Shown here one piece after another: positions 55,670 through 64,000 of a DNA stretch of 64,000 bases. The DNA is from Cercospora beticola (taxonomy: Eukaryota > Ascomycota > Dothideomycetes > Mycosphaerellales > Mycosphaerellaceae), in assembly GCF_033473495.1 (NCBI RefSeq), contig NC_088941.1:992001-1056000 (forward strand), written 5' to 3'. Position numbers and translations under genes: made by a program. The notes under the pieces are model-generated. The model ran no database searches, was not told the DNA's origin, and worked only from the letters and a program-made list of their open reading frames with translations. How positions within the stretch are numbered: position 1 is the stretch's first letter; every line of letters begins with the position of its first letter.

Positions 55670-57871
55670 ATGGCTCCACGAAACAGCTATTACTACCCTG
55701 ATGGAAGGCCAAAGCAGTTCACCTTAGCGGGCGGCAGCGCGAAAACTGTGCCACACAAGAAAGCTCTCAAGTCAACTAGCATGGCATCGGTATTCATGCC
55801 GAAACAACAGGTCTTTGCTCCGAAAACAAGTCATGCTCAAGCAGCATCGGTCGTCGTTAATGATGCCCCTACTCCAGCTTCGATTCCGGACAGTCAGGCT
55901 TCTATGTGGCGCAGGCTTTTCACATCTCCATCGGTAGAACCAGGCACGCCGGATACACAGGTGCAATCCAAGGAAGATTACGAGCAGGAAGCTAGAGAAA
56001 GGCATCGGCAGTGGGTCGCTGAAGCTGCAAAGCGCAAAGAGAGATGGACGTCCAATAGTGACGACGAGGAACTTGAACGAGCGCTTGCCGCGCAGCTGGA
56101 CGCAGAGCATTTACAGACCCATACGCAAATTGAACGCGACGAGGAGAATCATAGGCGTGGCTCGGACCAAGAGCAACGGCAGCGTCCACCGACAGCACCG
56201 ATGACCACCGGTGGCACGTCTGCGCTCTCTTCTCCGTTGTTCATCGGGAACTCGGAGGCCAGTAGTCCCGAGGAAGGGGAGATAGCTGAGGGAGTCAATT
56301 CGACCTCTCAAACTTTTGGCCGCATGAGTCCACCGTCAAGGGTTGTGGTGCCAGCATTTGGCGTACCACAGCGTACCAGTCCGAAGGCGAAAGCGCAGGC
56401 TCCGGTCGAGGCAGACAAGGCCAAAGCAGCAACTGCAATAGTGAGTCCTACAAGGAAGCAACTAAGAAAACAGCCTTCGATTCAGAGTATCTCGTCAGAC
56501 GATACCGAGTCTCTGATCGAGCCCGATGAAGGTGTGCCGGCTTTCGCACAGAGCTCTCCGAGATTGAACTACCGGCCAAAGCATGTGAAGCAAATTTCGC
56601 GAGACCATGCTGCACAGCCAGATGCTCCCGAGTTGCCTTATATCACGTCCGATGTGGCCCCCACGCCGCGTACCGAGACAGAGACGCAACGGAATCAAGC
56701 AAGAGTCGATAAGATCAACGCAATGCAGGAAGAGGCGGATCCAGACTTTGATTCCGATTCCGATGAAGCTGTTGAATACGACGACGACTGGGAAGGCGTT
56801 GCTGGTCCCTCGCATCGAACCCGAGCGAGATCAAAACATGAAAACGATGTCGATTACCCAATCCCGGAAAGCGATGTCGACACTGGTGCGGACTTCCCCA
56901 TCCTGGAAAGTGACATCGATCTTGGTGCAAGGCCGACCAGTGCAGCCAAGCGGAAAGCGAAAGCACCTTCACCTGATCTACCATCTGCGAAGAAAAAGAA
57001 ACGAAGTGAAGGACCCCGACCGGGTGACTCGGGTTGGAGGTTTGAGAAGCTCAGTCTCAAGGGTAAACAGCAACGACAAAATCTCATTGATGAGATGCAG
57101 TCCGAATGGAACGCCACTGTAGAAACTGTCGTCCCGGATGACATCCGTCCGCGCTGGATAGATGGTGCCGCTATAGGAACTGCGAAGATGCCGAATGATT
57201 GGTCGACCGAGTTGCTCGAAGCGCTGCGAAACTTTTCGTGGCAGACTTCTGGCAGACCAGGATTTGCAACGCAAGTCCTTCGCGAGGCTGTCAAACAGCA
57301 GGTAGCTCGATATGGTGGTGGGCGTGCATTGTATAAAGCAGATGTCAAGGTTGCGATGAATATGGTGAACAACAGACAAGTGGTTCCAGGTGCAGCACCT
57401 CTTTCTCCAGATCTTAATACCAGGACAAGGGAAATGTCGCTCGATGATCGCCCGGCGGCCTTCAATATGCTGAACAGGTCGGTCAGCAAGCCAAGTGCGG
57501 CTGCGAACCCTGACCGAGCTCGTGCAGACAGCAATGGAAGTCCAGTCACAGGAGCCAGAACGTCTCCTTCAGGTGATGCAGCTGACGTCGAAATGGCTCT
57601 GCATGCAGAGCCGAATGCCAGCCTGGCAGAAGTGCTACAGAGGGAGAATCGTTCGGATCAGACCTTGACGACAGTTGCAGATCAAGTGCAGATCGTTGAT
57701 GCACCAGGGTTGCAGACTGGGATGAGGAAGCGTGAGATGCAGATGAAGCTTGCCATGTTGGATTATGAAGAGGCGAGAGCTCGCAAGAAGCTGGTACAGG
57801 CAGAATTGGATCAGATCTCAGCCCGGAAGAAGCTGTTGAACTTGGGTATTGATCCAGATGATGTATTATGA
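55670..57871 (+). CDS. Unrecognised 733-residue protein with C-terminal coiled coil
   Basis: Single exon from the ATG at 55670 (MAPRNSYYYPDG). Mostly charged and disordered. Visible parts: a Glu/Arg-rich helix (YEQEARERHRQWVAEAAKRK) near 110; an imperfect tandem peptide repeat (IPESDVDTGADFPILESDID) near 405-430; a more ordered, Trp-containing segment about 450-590 (SGWRFEKLSLKGKQQRQNL, PPRWIDG-like, WSTELLEALRNFSW); and a C-terminal coiled coil of about 45 residues (MRKREMQMKLAMLDYEEARA). Basic clusters (KRKAKAPSP, AKKKKR) suggest a nuclear location. No enzyme motif or transposase signature is seen. The long intact frame and sensible composition make it a real gene; function unknown. Confidence 0.7.
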   Translation: MAPRNSYYYPDGRPKQFTLAGGSAKTVPHKKALKSTSMASVFMPKQQVFAPKTSHAQAASVVVNDAPTPASIPDSQASMWRRLFTSPSVEPGTPDTQVQSKEDYEQEARERHRQWVAEAAKRKERWTSNSDDEELERALAAQLDAEHLQTHTQIERDEENHRRGSDQEQRQRPPTAPMTTGGTSALSSPLFIGNSEASSPEEGEIAEGVNSTSQTFGRMSPPSRVVVPAFGVPQRTSPKAKAQAPVEADKAKAATAIVSPTRKQLRKQPSIQSISSDDTESLIEPDEGVPAFAQSSPRLNYRPKHVKQISRDHAAQPDAPELPYITSDVAPTPRTETETQRNQARVDKINAMQEEADPDFDSDSDEAVEYDDDWEGVAGPSHRTRARSKHENDVDYPIPESDVDTGADFPILESDIDLGARPTSAAKRKAKAPSPDLPSAKKKKRSEGPRPGDSGWRFEKLSLKGKQQRQNLIDEMQSEWNATVETVVPDDIRPRWIDGAAIGTAKMPNDWSTELLEALRNFSWQTSGRPGFATQVLREAVKQQVARYGGGRALYKADVKVAMNMVNNRQVVPGAAPLSPDLNTRTREMSLDDRPAAFNMLNRSVSKPSAAANPDRARADSNGSPVTGARTSPSGDAADVEMALHAEPNASLAEVLQRENRSDQTLTTVADQVQIVDAPGLQTGMRKREMQMKLAMLDYEEARARKKLVQAELDQISARKKLLNLGIDPDDVL

Positions 57872-58175
57872 TCTCGTAGACCCGACAATGGGCTAGTAGC
57901 ATCGAGATGGCGTTCTTCTTACGCCGCATCATGCGTCTGGCCGATTGAATGAGTCTGTGAGGGTTCAGAAACGGCTTTGTGCCGTACTCCTGTAGAATCT
58001 AGAATACAGGCGTCGAGCGTTTCTTCTCAAATTGTAGACCTGCAGACGCGAGTGCAGTCACGCTTCGATCGTTGCTGCGATACCGTGTAATGTACCCGGT
58101 GACAATGGGACTTCATTTGCGATCGGAAGCGTCCCTTGCAGTACCTGCGAACAGACGTGCAGCTGATGACTTCGA
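57872..58175. other. Convergent intergenic region
   Basis: 3' flanks of the 733-residue gene and F-box-like copy D; nothing recognised. Confidence 0.5.
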
Positions 58176-58745
58176 TCAGCATGCTATGCAGAGGTCATGG
58201 AATCCTTCAACCAGTTCTTCCAGCTCTAGTGCTCCAAATGGCTTGCCGTTCCTCATTCGGACGAGTTCCGCAAACGCGAATTCCAGTTCCTTCACGGGAC
58301 TGAGCTGTGCAGTGCTGGCCAAGACTGTTTCGTCTCCGATCCTCATCGTGCCCGAACGCAAGTCGAACAGAGCTACGAGCCATCTCTTCTGCACCATATG
58401 GCCGAACGGGATCTGTACCCAGCCGCGAAGTTCGAGGTGGCGGATATGTTGCACTTGAGTTCTGCCAACGCCGTGAATCCAGCGATGAAAAGCATCGTAG
58501 AGACCTTCAGCAGAGATCTGAGCCATGAATGTGTTACCGGAGTAGAACCTGGAAAGCGACTCCTCACGGAGTTGCCTGTTCACTCTGCATATTGCAGGAG
58601 GATAGGCAGAGACGCCTTCTTTGTAGTTGTGCCATGACTTGTGTAGGGTGGAAAGTTCGACAGGAGCGATGAGAACGTGCGATAGAATCTCATCGCGTAG
58701 CTCTCTTGGTAGACCAAGCAGACTTGCTCGCGAGTGCACTTCCAT
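58176..58745 (-). CDS. F-box-like family protein, copy D
   Basis: Single exon, 189 residues. The core LLGLPRELRDEILSHVLIA starts at residue 9, followed by the family phrase CRVNRQLREESLSRFYSGN. The rest (HRWIHGVGRTQVQHIRHLEL; LVEGFHDLCIAC at the end) is helical. It is more diverged than copies A-C and lies 9 kb away from them. Its start is 174 bp from the eIF3k start on the other strand, so the two share a promoter region. Function unknown. Confidence 0.8.
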   Translation of the reverse strand: MEVHSRASLLGLPRELRDEILSHVLIAPVELSTLHKSWHNYKEGVSAYPPAICRVNRQLREESLSRFYSGNTFMAQISAEGLYDAFHRWIHGVGRTQVQHIRHLELRGWVQIPFGHMVQKRWLVALFDLRSGTMRIGDETVLASTAQLSPVKELEFAFAELVRMRNGKPFGALELEELVEGFHDLCIAC

Positions 58746-58919
58746 TTGGCATCACGCGACATCAAAGTCTTGGAAGCGAAGTGTGAGAGCGGTGGAAAGA
58801 TGGCCTTAATGCCCCAGGCACTCAACACGTGATCGTCGACTTTGCGGGCACAGAATTTCAACTTCCATTTCTGTGACCGCGCCCGCCGAACACATTTCGA
58901 CCTCACCATATCCGCAAAC

Positions 58920-59862
58920 ATGGGCGTCGCCTTCGATTACTACCCGGACCGACCGGAGAACATTGACGCGATCTTGAACGGCCTCGACCGCTACAACCCA
59001 GAGACGACCGGCGTTTTCCAGGACTACGTTGCTTCACAATGCGAAAATCAGCTCTACGATAGCTACGCGAATCTGGCGCTTCTAAAACTGTGAGTGGACA
59101 CCACTTTCCTATGATGAGGAGGGAGATGGATACAAGATGAATAAACATTCCACGTTTCCTATTACCTGAGCCCCAAAAAGGCCTTGAAGCGCATGTATAT
59201 TAGCTCTAACTGAACACCTCTCCCTCCTTCTTCATGATACTCGAGCGCGATATCAGATTATAGGATGCGAACATCCACTGACACATTCTGCTCCCGATTC
59301 TAGGTACCAATTCAACCCGCACCTCGCCCGCGACGAGACCATCACCAACATCCTCGTCAAGGCCCTCACCGTTTTCCCCTCACCAGATTACAGCCTATGT
59401 CTGTCTCTTCTCCCAGCTCACGTTCTGCAAAAGACGGCAACATCAGGACCCCCGGCTTCAGGATCCCTCGCCGAAATCGTTCAACATCTCGGCGTCCTAC
59501 ACAGCCAACTGAACAACGCACAATACTCGCAATTCTGGGAGACACTATCCGATGATGACACCTACGCGGACCTGACCGCAGATGTCGCCGGGTTTGAAGA
59601 CACCATGCGCGTTAGAATCGCCGTTGTTGTCTCACAATGCATGCAAGAAGTTGGCCGCGACGTGTTGGAGTCATGGCTGAACATTTCTGGCGGCAAGTTC
59701 GAGGGCTTCATCAAGGAGGTCTGTGGCTGGACTATTGAGGGCAACACTGTGAAGGTGCCTCTGAACAAGGAGAACGAGGCACGCAGTGTGGTGCAGAGGG
59801 AGACCGTCAAATTTGACCAGTTCTCAAGGATGATCAAGAGGGCATATGAGCAGCCAGCATAG
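58920..59862 (+). CDS. Eukaryotic translation initiation factor 3 subunit K
   Basis: Small PCI-type subunit of eIF3, present in filamentous fungi and animals but absent from budding yeast. Exons 58920-59089 and 59304-59862 give 242 residues. The start [19 protein letters not shown] is typical; the frame continues across the splice as [16 protein letters not shown]. The centre matches the family ([20 protein letters not shown]) and the C-terminal winged-helix region ends [14 protein letters not shown]. The intron of 214 nt is the longest in any gene here and has an odd internal motif pair (see findings). Confidence 0.93.
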
Positions 59863-60464
59863 ATGAGAGTGGAGACTGGGCTTGATACCCCTACTATGAC
59901 ATGGGCAGCGCGGCGTTCAGGTTGGGATGACTAAAAGCGGACCGTGATCAGGTCTGGCATGATTTGATGGCATGAAGATGATGGCGATGAGGCCTGAAGT
60001 ACGACATACGGCTAGAAAAGCTAGTAGGCTGGTGTGCCGCACCTTATGCTGCCGCCCAAAGCCTCTTGGGCACATGGCAATCAGGAACGAGTTGTAGGCG
60101 ACTGGACCGCACTCAACAGACCCTCCGAGACATACTTAGAATTGCTCGCAGGACAAGTTCAGCGTTGCTCAATCAATCGGTCCGAGGCACATCATAAGTC
60201 CTATTGCCATATTCTGCATAGCAATGCTCAAAGCGTTGCAGTATTCAGCATACTTCAGCTCGCATCAGTCATTCCAATCGGCTTGAGGCGGTGTCAAGAG
60301 CCTTGATAGTGGGGTCTTACCCTCGATCGAGAAATCTTGCTGCAGAAGGCGAAGATAGTGCGAGCTACCCACTAACAGCATCGTAGACGACGGCGATTGG
60401 CGCCTTGTCAAGGGCAGATAGAACTTCGACAGCTTCAATTTTGTCCCATCCGTGCTCTTCATGC
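59863..60464. other. Convergent intergenic region
   Basis: 3' flanks of eIF3k and the Tsr4-like gene; no gene seen. Confidence 0.5.
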
Positions 60465-61772
60465 TCAAGCCTTTTTGACTTCCAGCTCCTCCCATTGCAC
60501 CCCTACCCATTCCTCAACGTAGCCAACCTCGCCTTCCTTTTTCCCTCGTGCCTGGCAGTCTTTCGAGCAAGCTCCCAGCAGAATCGTTCCCCAGTCCATC
60601 CCATCCAGGCCCAATTCCTCAGCCTCAAGCTCCGTGATAGCGTGCGGCGTCAATTGCAACTCGAACACTCTTTCCGCTCCACAATTCGTGCACCTTGGGA
60701 TCTTGCCTCCACTCGCCCCTCCTACAACTTTGACCTTAGCGTCTTTACCTTGCGAAGGGTTCGGGTCTAACAGCTTGCCCACGGCATCCTTCTTGCTATA
60801 CAGCAAAGGCTGCCCATCGTATTCGTACCGCAGAACTTGTTCGGGGTTTTGTGATAAGCGATCTGCAAACTTCTGGAATGTCTTGTCCATGCTCGATTCG
60901 AAAGCATCTTTCATGTCTTTCTCGCCAGCTGCGCTGCTGCCTTCAACATTGTCGACGCGAACGTTCTGCGGAATGTCGTTGGCGGGTGTGGCATCGATGT
61001 ACTCTTTGTCGGCATCGATGTAGTAGGTAGGGTAAGGTTCTGGAAACGCGGAAATCTCGGGCCAGGGTTGGGAGGGACCGACTGGTTGTGTCAGCTCGTC
61101 CTCTGTTGGTGAGGCTAGACGGGCTTTTTCTGCGAAAGTTTGAGGAAGGCTTTCTGAGGGCGTGGGCTCTGCTGGCTTCTGGGGTGGTCTGGCGGCCAGC
61201 GATGAGGCTGAGGCGAATGGATTGGCGTTTGCAGAGCTGCTGCTCCCAGGTGCGGCAAACGGGTTCGCCTGTGCACTTGACGTTGACTTGACGCCAAATA
61301 GTGTGTCGCCCAGATTCGTGGCAGGTTGTGGTGCGGGAGCTGATTTGTCTTCCTTCGTAGTGCCAGCAGTAGCAGACACTGCCTTGACAGCGGTCTGTCT
61401 GGTCGCCCTGAACCCTCTGACAGAGCCGTCCTTCCTTCTACATGCCTTTCTTCTGCAAGCCCACACATATAATCTCCGCTCGTGGCCAGGAAATCGATCT
61501 GGCAGATCAGCGTTGAGCTGAAGGAGTAAATTCATAAGACCATTGCAGACTTTGCACTTTGCGAGAGCCCCATCAGGGACACTCTTCCCATCTAGCCATA
61601 TCTGTATCCAACTCTTAGCCAACGACTTGGATGTGTCTCATTCTGGTTGTCGTACCGGATGTCCACCAAGTTGGGAGAAATCGTCGACTGTAGACTCCTT
61701 CGAGACATAGCCGAGCAGCACGTTAGTCTCAATGTCGTCTGCGCCTGAAGAATCGCTGTCGTAGTCGGCCAT
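60465..61772 (-). CDS. PDCD2/Tsr4-like ribosome-assembly chaperone
   Basis: Tsr4 (PDCD2/PDCD2L in animals) protects newly made uS5 (Rps2) for 40S assembly. Exons 61772-61656 and 61613-60465 give 421 residues; the 42-nt intron is the shortest called here. Acidic start MADYDSDSSGADDIETNVLL, then LGYVSKESTVDDFSQLGGHP joined to SWIQIWLDGKSVPDGALAKC, the PDCD2 N-terminal signature with Cys pairs (CKVCNGLM). The middle is Ala/Ser/Pro-rich and disordered (three NPFA motifs). The C-terminal PDCD2_C domain (residues about 265-410) holds FQKFADRLSQNPEQVLRYEY, the Cys pair CTNCGAERVFELQLTP and GTILLGACSKDC. Divergent from the F-box gene, 194 bp between starts. Confidence 0.93.
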
Positions 61773-61966
61773 CGCTGCAAGATGTGTTTGTGAACGAGCA
61801 CAAGATTTTGTGCAAGTTTCTGATGACGTGAATTGACTTCGGGCTCCTCGTCTCGAGGCCCGTGATCCTTGGCAGGCGCGCGCGTCTAACTTCACGCGTC
61901 TCAAATGATAAGCCCCTGGTGGCCGGCTCCGTGATTCCTGTTCACAGAAGCCATCTCGGTGTAATC

Positions 61967-64000
61967 ATGGCTTATCCATACCTTCGTGATGAACTTCGCT
62001 GCATGAAGGGACCACCGGCCATACGACCAGAAGATGCGGTTGTCGACTCCAAGAACGCGGATCCTCAATTGTCCGCGCCATTCTTCCGACTACCCCAAGC
62101 CATACGCAAGACTATCTACTCTCATGTCTTCGGCAGCGGCCTTATACATGTGTTGTCCCGCGAATGTGAATCATCAGACAGATGGCTCCCCTATCATAGC
62201 GGTCTAACGACACTAAATTGGCCCGGCAACAAGAAAGTACGAGAGTACCGCAAGAACACGTACGCCATCTGTCAATATGATGATTGGGATCGATATTATG
62301 CACTGAGTAAAAGGTGCAACGCGTCTGCAGAATCCGGCCAGTTCCACTTTGGTTGCCATTGCCCGAACGACGTAGGCGGAGCCGATTACGAGCAGAGGCA
62401 TTCCAGATGTCTGCGACCGATCCGCGACCTTGAAGCTGGCGATTACACCTCCTTATGCGATTTTGGGGAGTGGGTGCAAACACAGCGAGATTCTGGTCAT
62501 GTCCGCGAAGATTGTGAAGAGTGCAAAGATGTTTTGGCCAGTCAAATGAAACAGTTCGGCCCTGCGAAAGTGGGTGGCTTGGCCAAACTCCATGGGAGTA
62601 CTACTTTCCCCCTCAAGCTTCTCCAAGTATGTCGGACGATATACGCCGAAGCCTTGCAGACCCCATACAAGCAGTACACGTTTCACTTCACCAATTGCCA
62701 CGCGGTTGAACAGTTCGCAGGCCGCGTACTCACACGCCGTCAAGCTGAATCTGTTAGCTCGGTCCAAGTCGACGATCTTTATGGCTACAAGGATCTCTTC
62801 ACGCTTCAGCGTAGCTTCCCGAATCTGAAACAACTCAGAGCTTCCAGCCATCTACCACAATTCTTCGAAGAGAAACGCTGGGACAACGCAGTCGCATTCC
62901 TCGGTGGCAATCATTTGGAGAAAGTTGACCTCTTCCGGAGCAGGAGCGTTATCAATGAGGAGGAGGGTCAAATGTACGATTTCACTGAGAAATTCCTTGT
63001 TTGCAAATCCATCAGCGCGGCCAGAGCATTGGTGGAATCGTTGGAGGATGCATACATGGTGGAGAGATTTCGGGAACGCATGGTCTTCCTGAGCCTGACA
63101 GATGATCACGTTCAACGTCACGCAACGTGTGCTCCAAAATCGGTCGTCGCTCGCAAGCTCCCAGCTCTGCGGCCCGCACAAAATGTTGCCAATGGTTACC
63201 GATCTGAACATGAGCTGGAAATTGATCGCCTCAAAGCGGAGCTTGCAGACGCTCGCCATCAGATCTCCATATTGAGGCGAGGCAGCGAAGGACGCATGCT
63301 GGAGATGTCGAGCACTTCGGGAATCGTAGAACTCTGTCCATTCTCGACCATCCCTGTAGAGCTTCTTGCGAGGATATTCTCCTTCTTGGACCAACGCGCA
63401 GATATTGCAAGCTGTCGGCTCGTTTGTCGCGACTTCCGCGAGCATAGCTCGCCTTTTCTCATCACGGAGGTCGTCTATGCGGCACGCGCAGAGGCTATAG
63501 CGCGCTTGATCGATGTTGCAGAGCATCCCTACTTCAGCAAGCATGTGACTACCCTTCTGTACGACGCGAGCTTTTACGATGTTGATGTAGCAGACGAACC
63601 TTCGAACTACACAGATTTGGTTCACGAACAAATCGAAGCTTTTTCTACTCATGATCTTTCAGGCAGGAGTGAAGCATATCGCGATCTGTGGCTTCGCATG
63701 AAAGATGCCACACCCGAGCACCAGAGGCATATGTTCCCAGGGCCACCAGAGTCGAAAACCCATAGGCGAGATCCAACCTTCATCCTGTACCAAGGTCTTT
63801 TCGAATATGCTATGGCATTCGAAACCCAGAACGATATTTACGAAAGCGACTTGCCCAAAACTTTGTTCGAGTTCTTGTTCTCCAGCCTGCCGAAACTGCG
63901 TCACGTACGCATGGGAGATTGGCGCAATCTAGCCCGCGCAGGCGAAAATTTCGCCGATCTGCGTTATCGTCTATTCGGCAAGATGCTAGCGCCCACCATT
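61967..64000 (+). CDS. Two-module F-box protein: F-box-like head, coiled coil, canonical F-box (cut by window edge)
   Basis: An uninterrupted frame of 678 codons runs from the ATG at 61967 to the window end. Residues 38-60 carry an F-box-like start (FFRLPQAIRKTIYSHVF) related to the short F-box-like family nearby, with the later phrase LLQVCRTIYAEALQTPY. Around 412-440 is a heptad-like coiled coil (EHELEIDRLKAELADARHQI). At about 459-505 lies a second, canonical F-box (STIPVELLARIFSFLDQRAD, then SCRLVCRDFREHSSP) followed by the region common to fungal F-box proteins (EHPYFSKHVTTLLYDASFYD). No stop codon or splice signal separates the modules, so a single chain is likely; a fusion of two adjacent genes is the simplest origin. 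Only part of the substrate-binding region is in view. Confidence 0.85.
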   Translation, partial: MAYPYLRDELRCMKGPPAIRPEDAVVDSKNADPQLSAPFFRLPQAIRKTIYSHVFGSGLIHVLSRECESSDRWLPYHSGLTTLNWPGNKKVREYRKNTYAICQYDDWDRYYALSKRCNASAESGQFHFGCHCPNDVGGADYEQRHSRCLRPIRDLEAGDYTSLCDFGEWVQTQRDSGHVREDCEECKDVLASQMKQFGPAKVGGLAKLHGSTTFPLKLLQVCRTIYAEALQTPYKQYTFHFTNCHAVEQFAGRVLTRRQAESVSSVQVDDLYGYKDLFTLQRSFPNLKQLRASSHLPQFFEEKRWDNAVAFLGGNHLEKVDLFRSRSVINEEEGQMYDFTEKFLVCKSISAARALVESLEDAYMVERFRERMVFLSLTDDHVQRHATCAPKSVVARKLPALRPAQNVANGYRSEHELEIDRLKAELADARHQISILRRGSEGRMLEMSSTSGIVELCPFSTIPVELLARIFSFLDQRADIASCRLVCRDFREHSSPFLITEVVYAARAEAIARLIDVAEHPYFSKHVTTLLYDASFYDVDVADEPSNYTDLVHEQIEAFSTHDLSGRSEAYRDLWLRMKDATPEHQRHMFPGPPESKTHRRDPTFILYQGLFEYAMAFETQNDIYESDLPKTLFEFLFSSLPKLRHVRMGDWRNLARAGENFADLRYRLFGKMLAPTI

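Noticed and set aside
1..64000. tRNA, rRNA, CRISPR array or intact transposon
   Set aside because: I looked for T-loop motifs, long inverted or terminal repeats with transposase-like frames, and regular short repeats with unique spacers; none was convincing.

Overview
The window is nuclear DNA of a filamentous ascomycete (Pezizomycotina), most likely a Dothideomycete. Genes are interrupted by short GT-AG introns (42 to about 110 nt, one of 214 nt) with CTGAC/CTAAT-like branch points. The gene set fits this: a SteA-type Ste12, striatin, a WSC sensor, a CFEM-domain Pth11-like receptor and many F-box-like proteins. Class-level placement is an inference from gene content; no rRNA or mitochondrial marker is present. 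I found no rRNA, tRNA, CRISPR array or intact transposon. Gene models below were built by hand from reading frames, splice sites and protein-family knowledge; each span covers exons plus introns, with exon limits in the text.

Left part (1-9.3 kb): the 5' two thirds of STE12 (minus strand, cut by the window edge), about 4 kb with no recognisable gene, then a small unknown gene head-to-head with striatin. Both Ste12 and striatin (STRIPAK scaffold) act in fungal cell fusion, mating and MAPK-linked development. A perfect hairpin carrying two inverted Ste12-type TGAAACA sites lies about 390 bp upstream of the STE12 start and suggests autoregulation.

Middle-left part (9.3-23.8 kb): a gene-poor, repeat-rich island. 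It holds a 132-bp tandem repeat (about 4 copies), a 2.6-kb degenerate satellite with a strikingly constant 96-98 bp period (about 26 units), two further direct duplications and a few short genes coding for small lysine-rich proteins. This is the least explained part of the window.

Middle part (23.8-44 kb): conventional genes. In order: WSC-domain stress sensor; Ato/Gpr1-Fun34 acetate transporter with an apparent 2-bp frameshift in its first exon; CFEM-7TM receptor; threonyl-tRNA synthetase with a possible in-frame mitochondrial presequence; F-box protein; dienelactone-hydrolase-like/SnoaL-like fusion lacking the usual nucleophile; Wss1-type DNA-protein crosslink protease; DHA1 drug-efflux transporter; small secreted protein.

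Right part (45.5-64 kb): four copies of a short F-box-like family ('L(S/P)xELRxxI'), a three-KH RNA-binding protein, a BTB protein with a Cys-rich tail, a 733-aa unknown protein, eIF3k, Tsr4/PDCD2-like ribosome-assembly factor and, running off the right edge, a protein combining an F-box-like N-terminus, a coiled coil and a second, canonical F-box. The housekeeping genes (ThrRS, eIF3k, Tsr4, KH protein) concern translation and RNA; the rest is sensing, transport and substrate selection for ubiquitylation.
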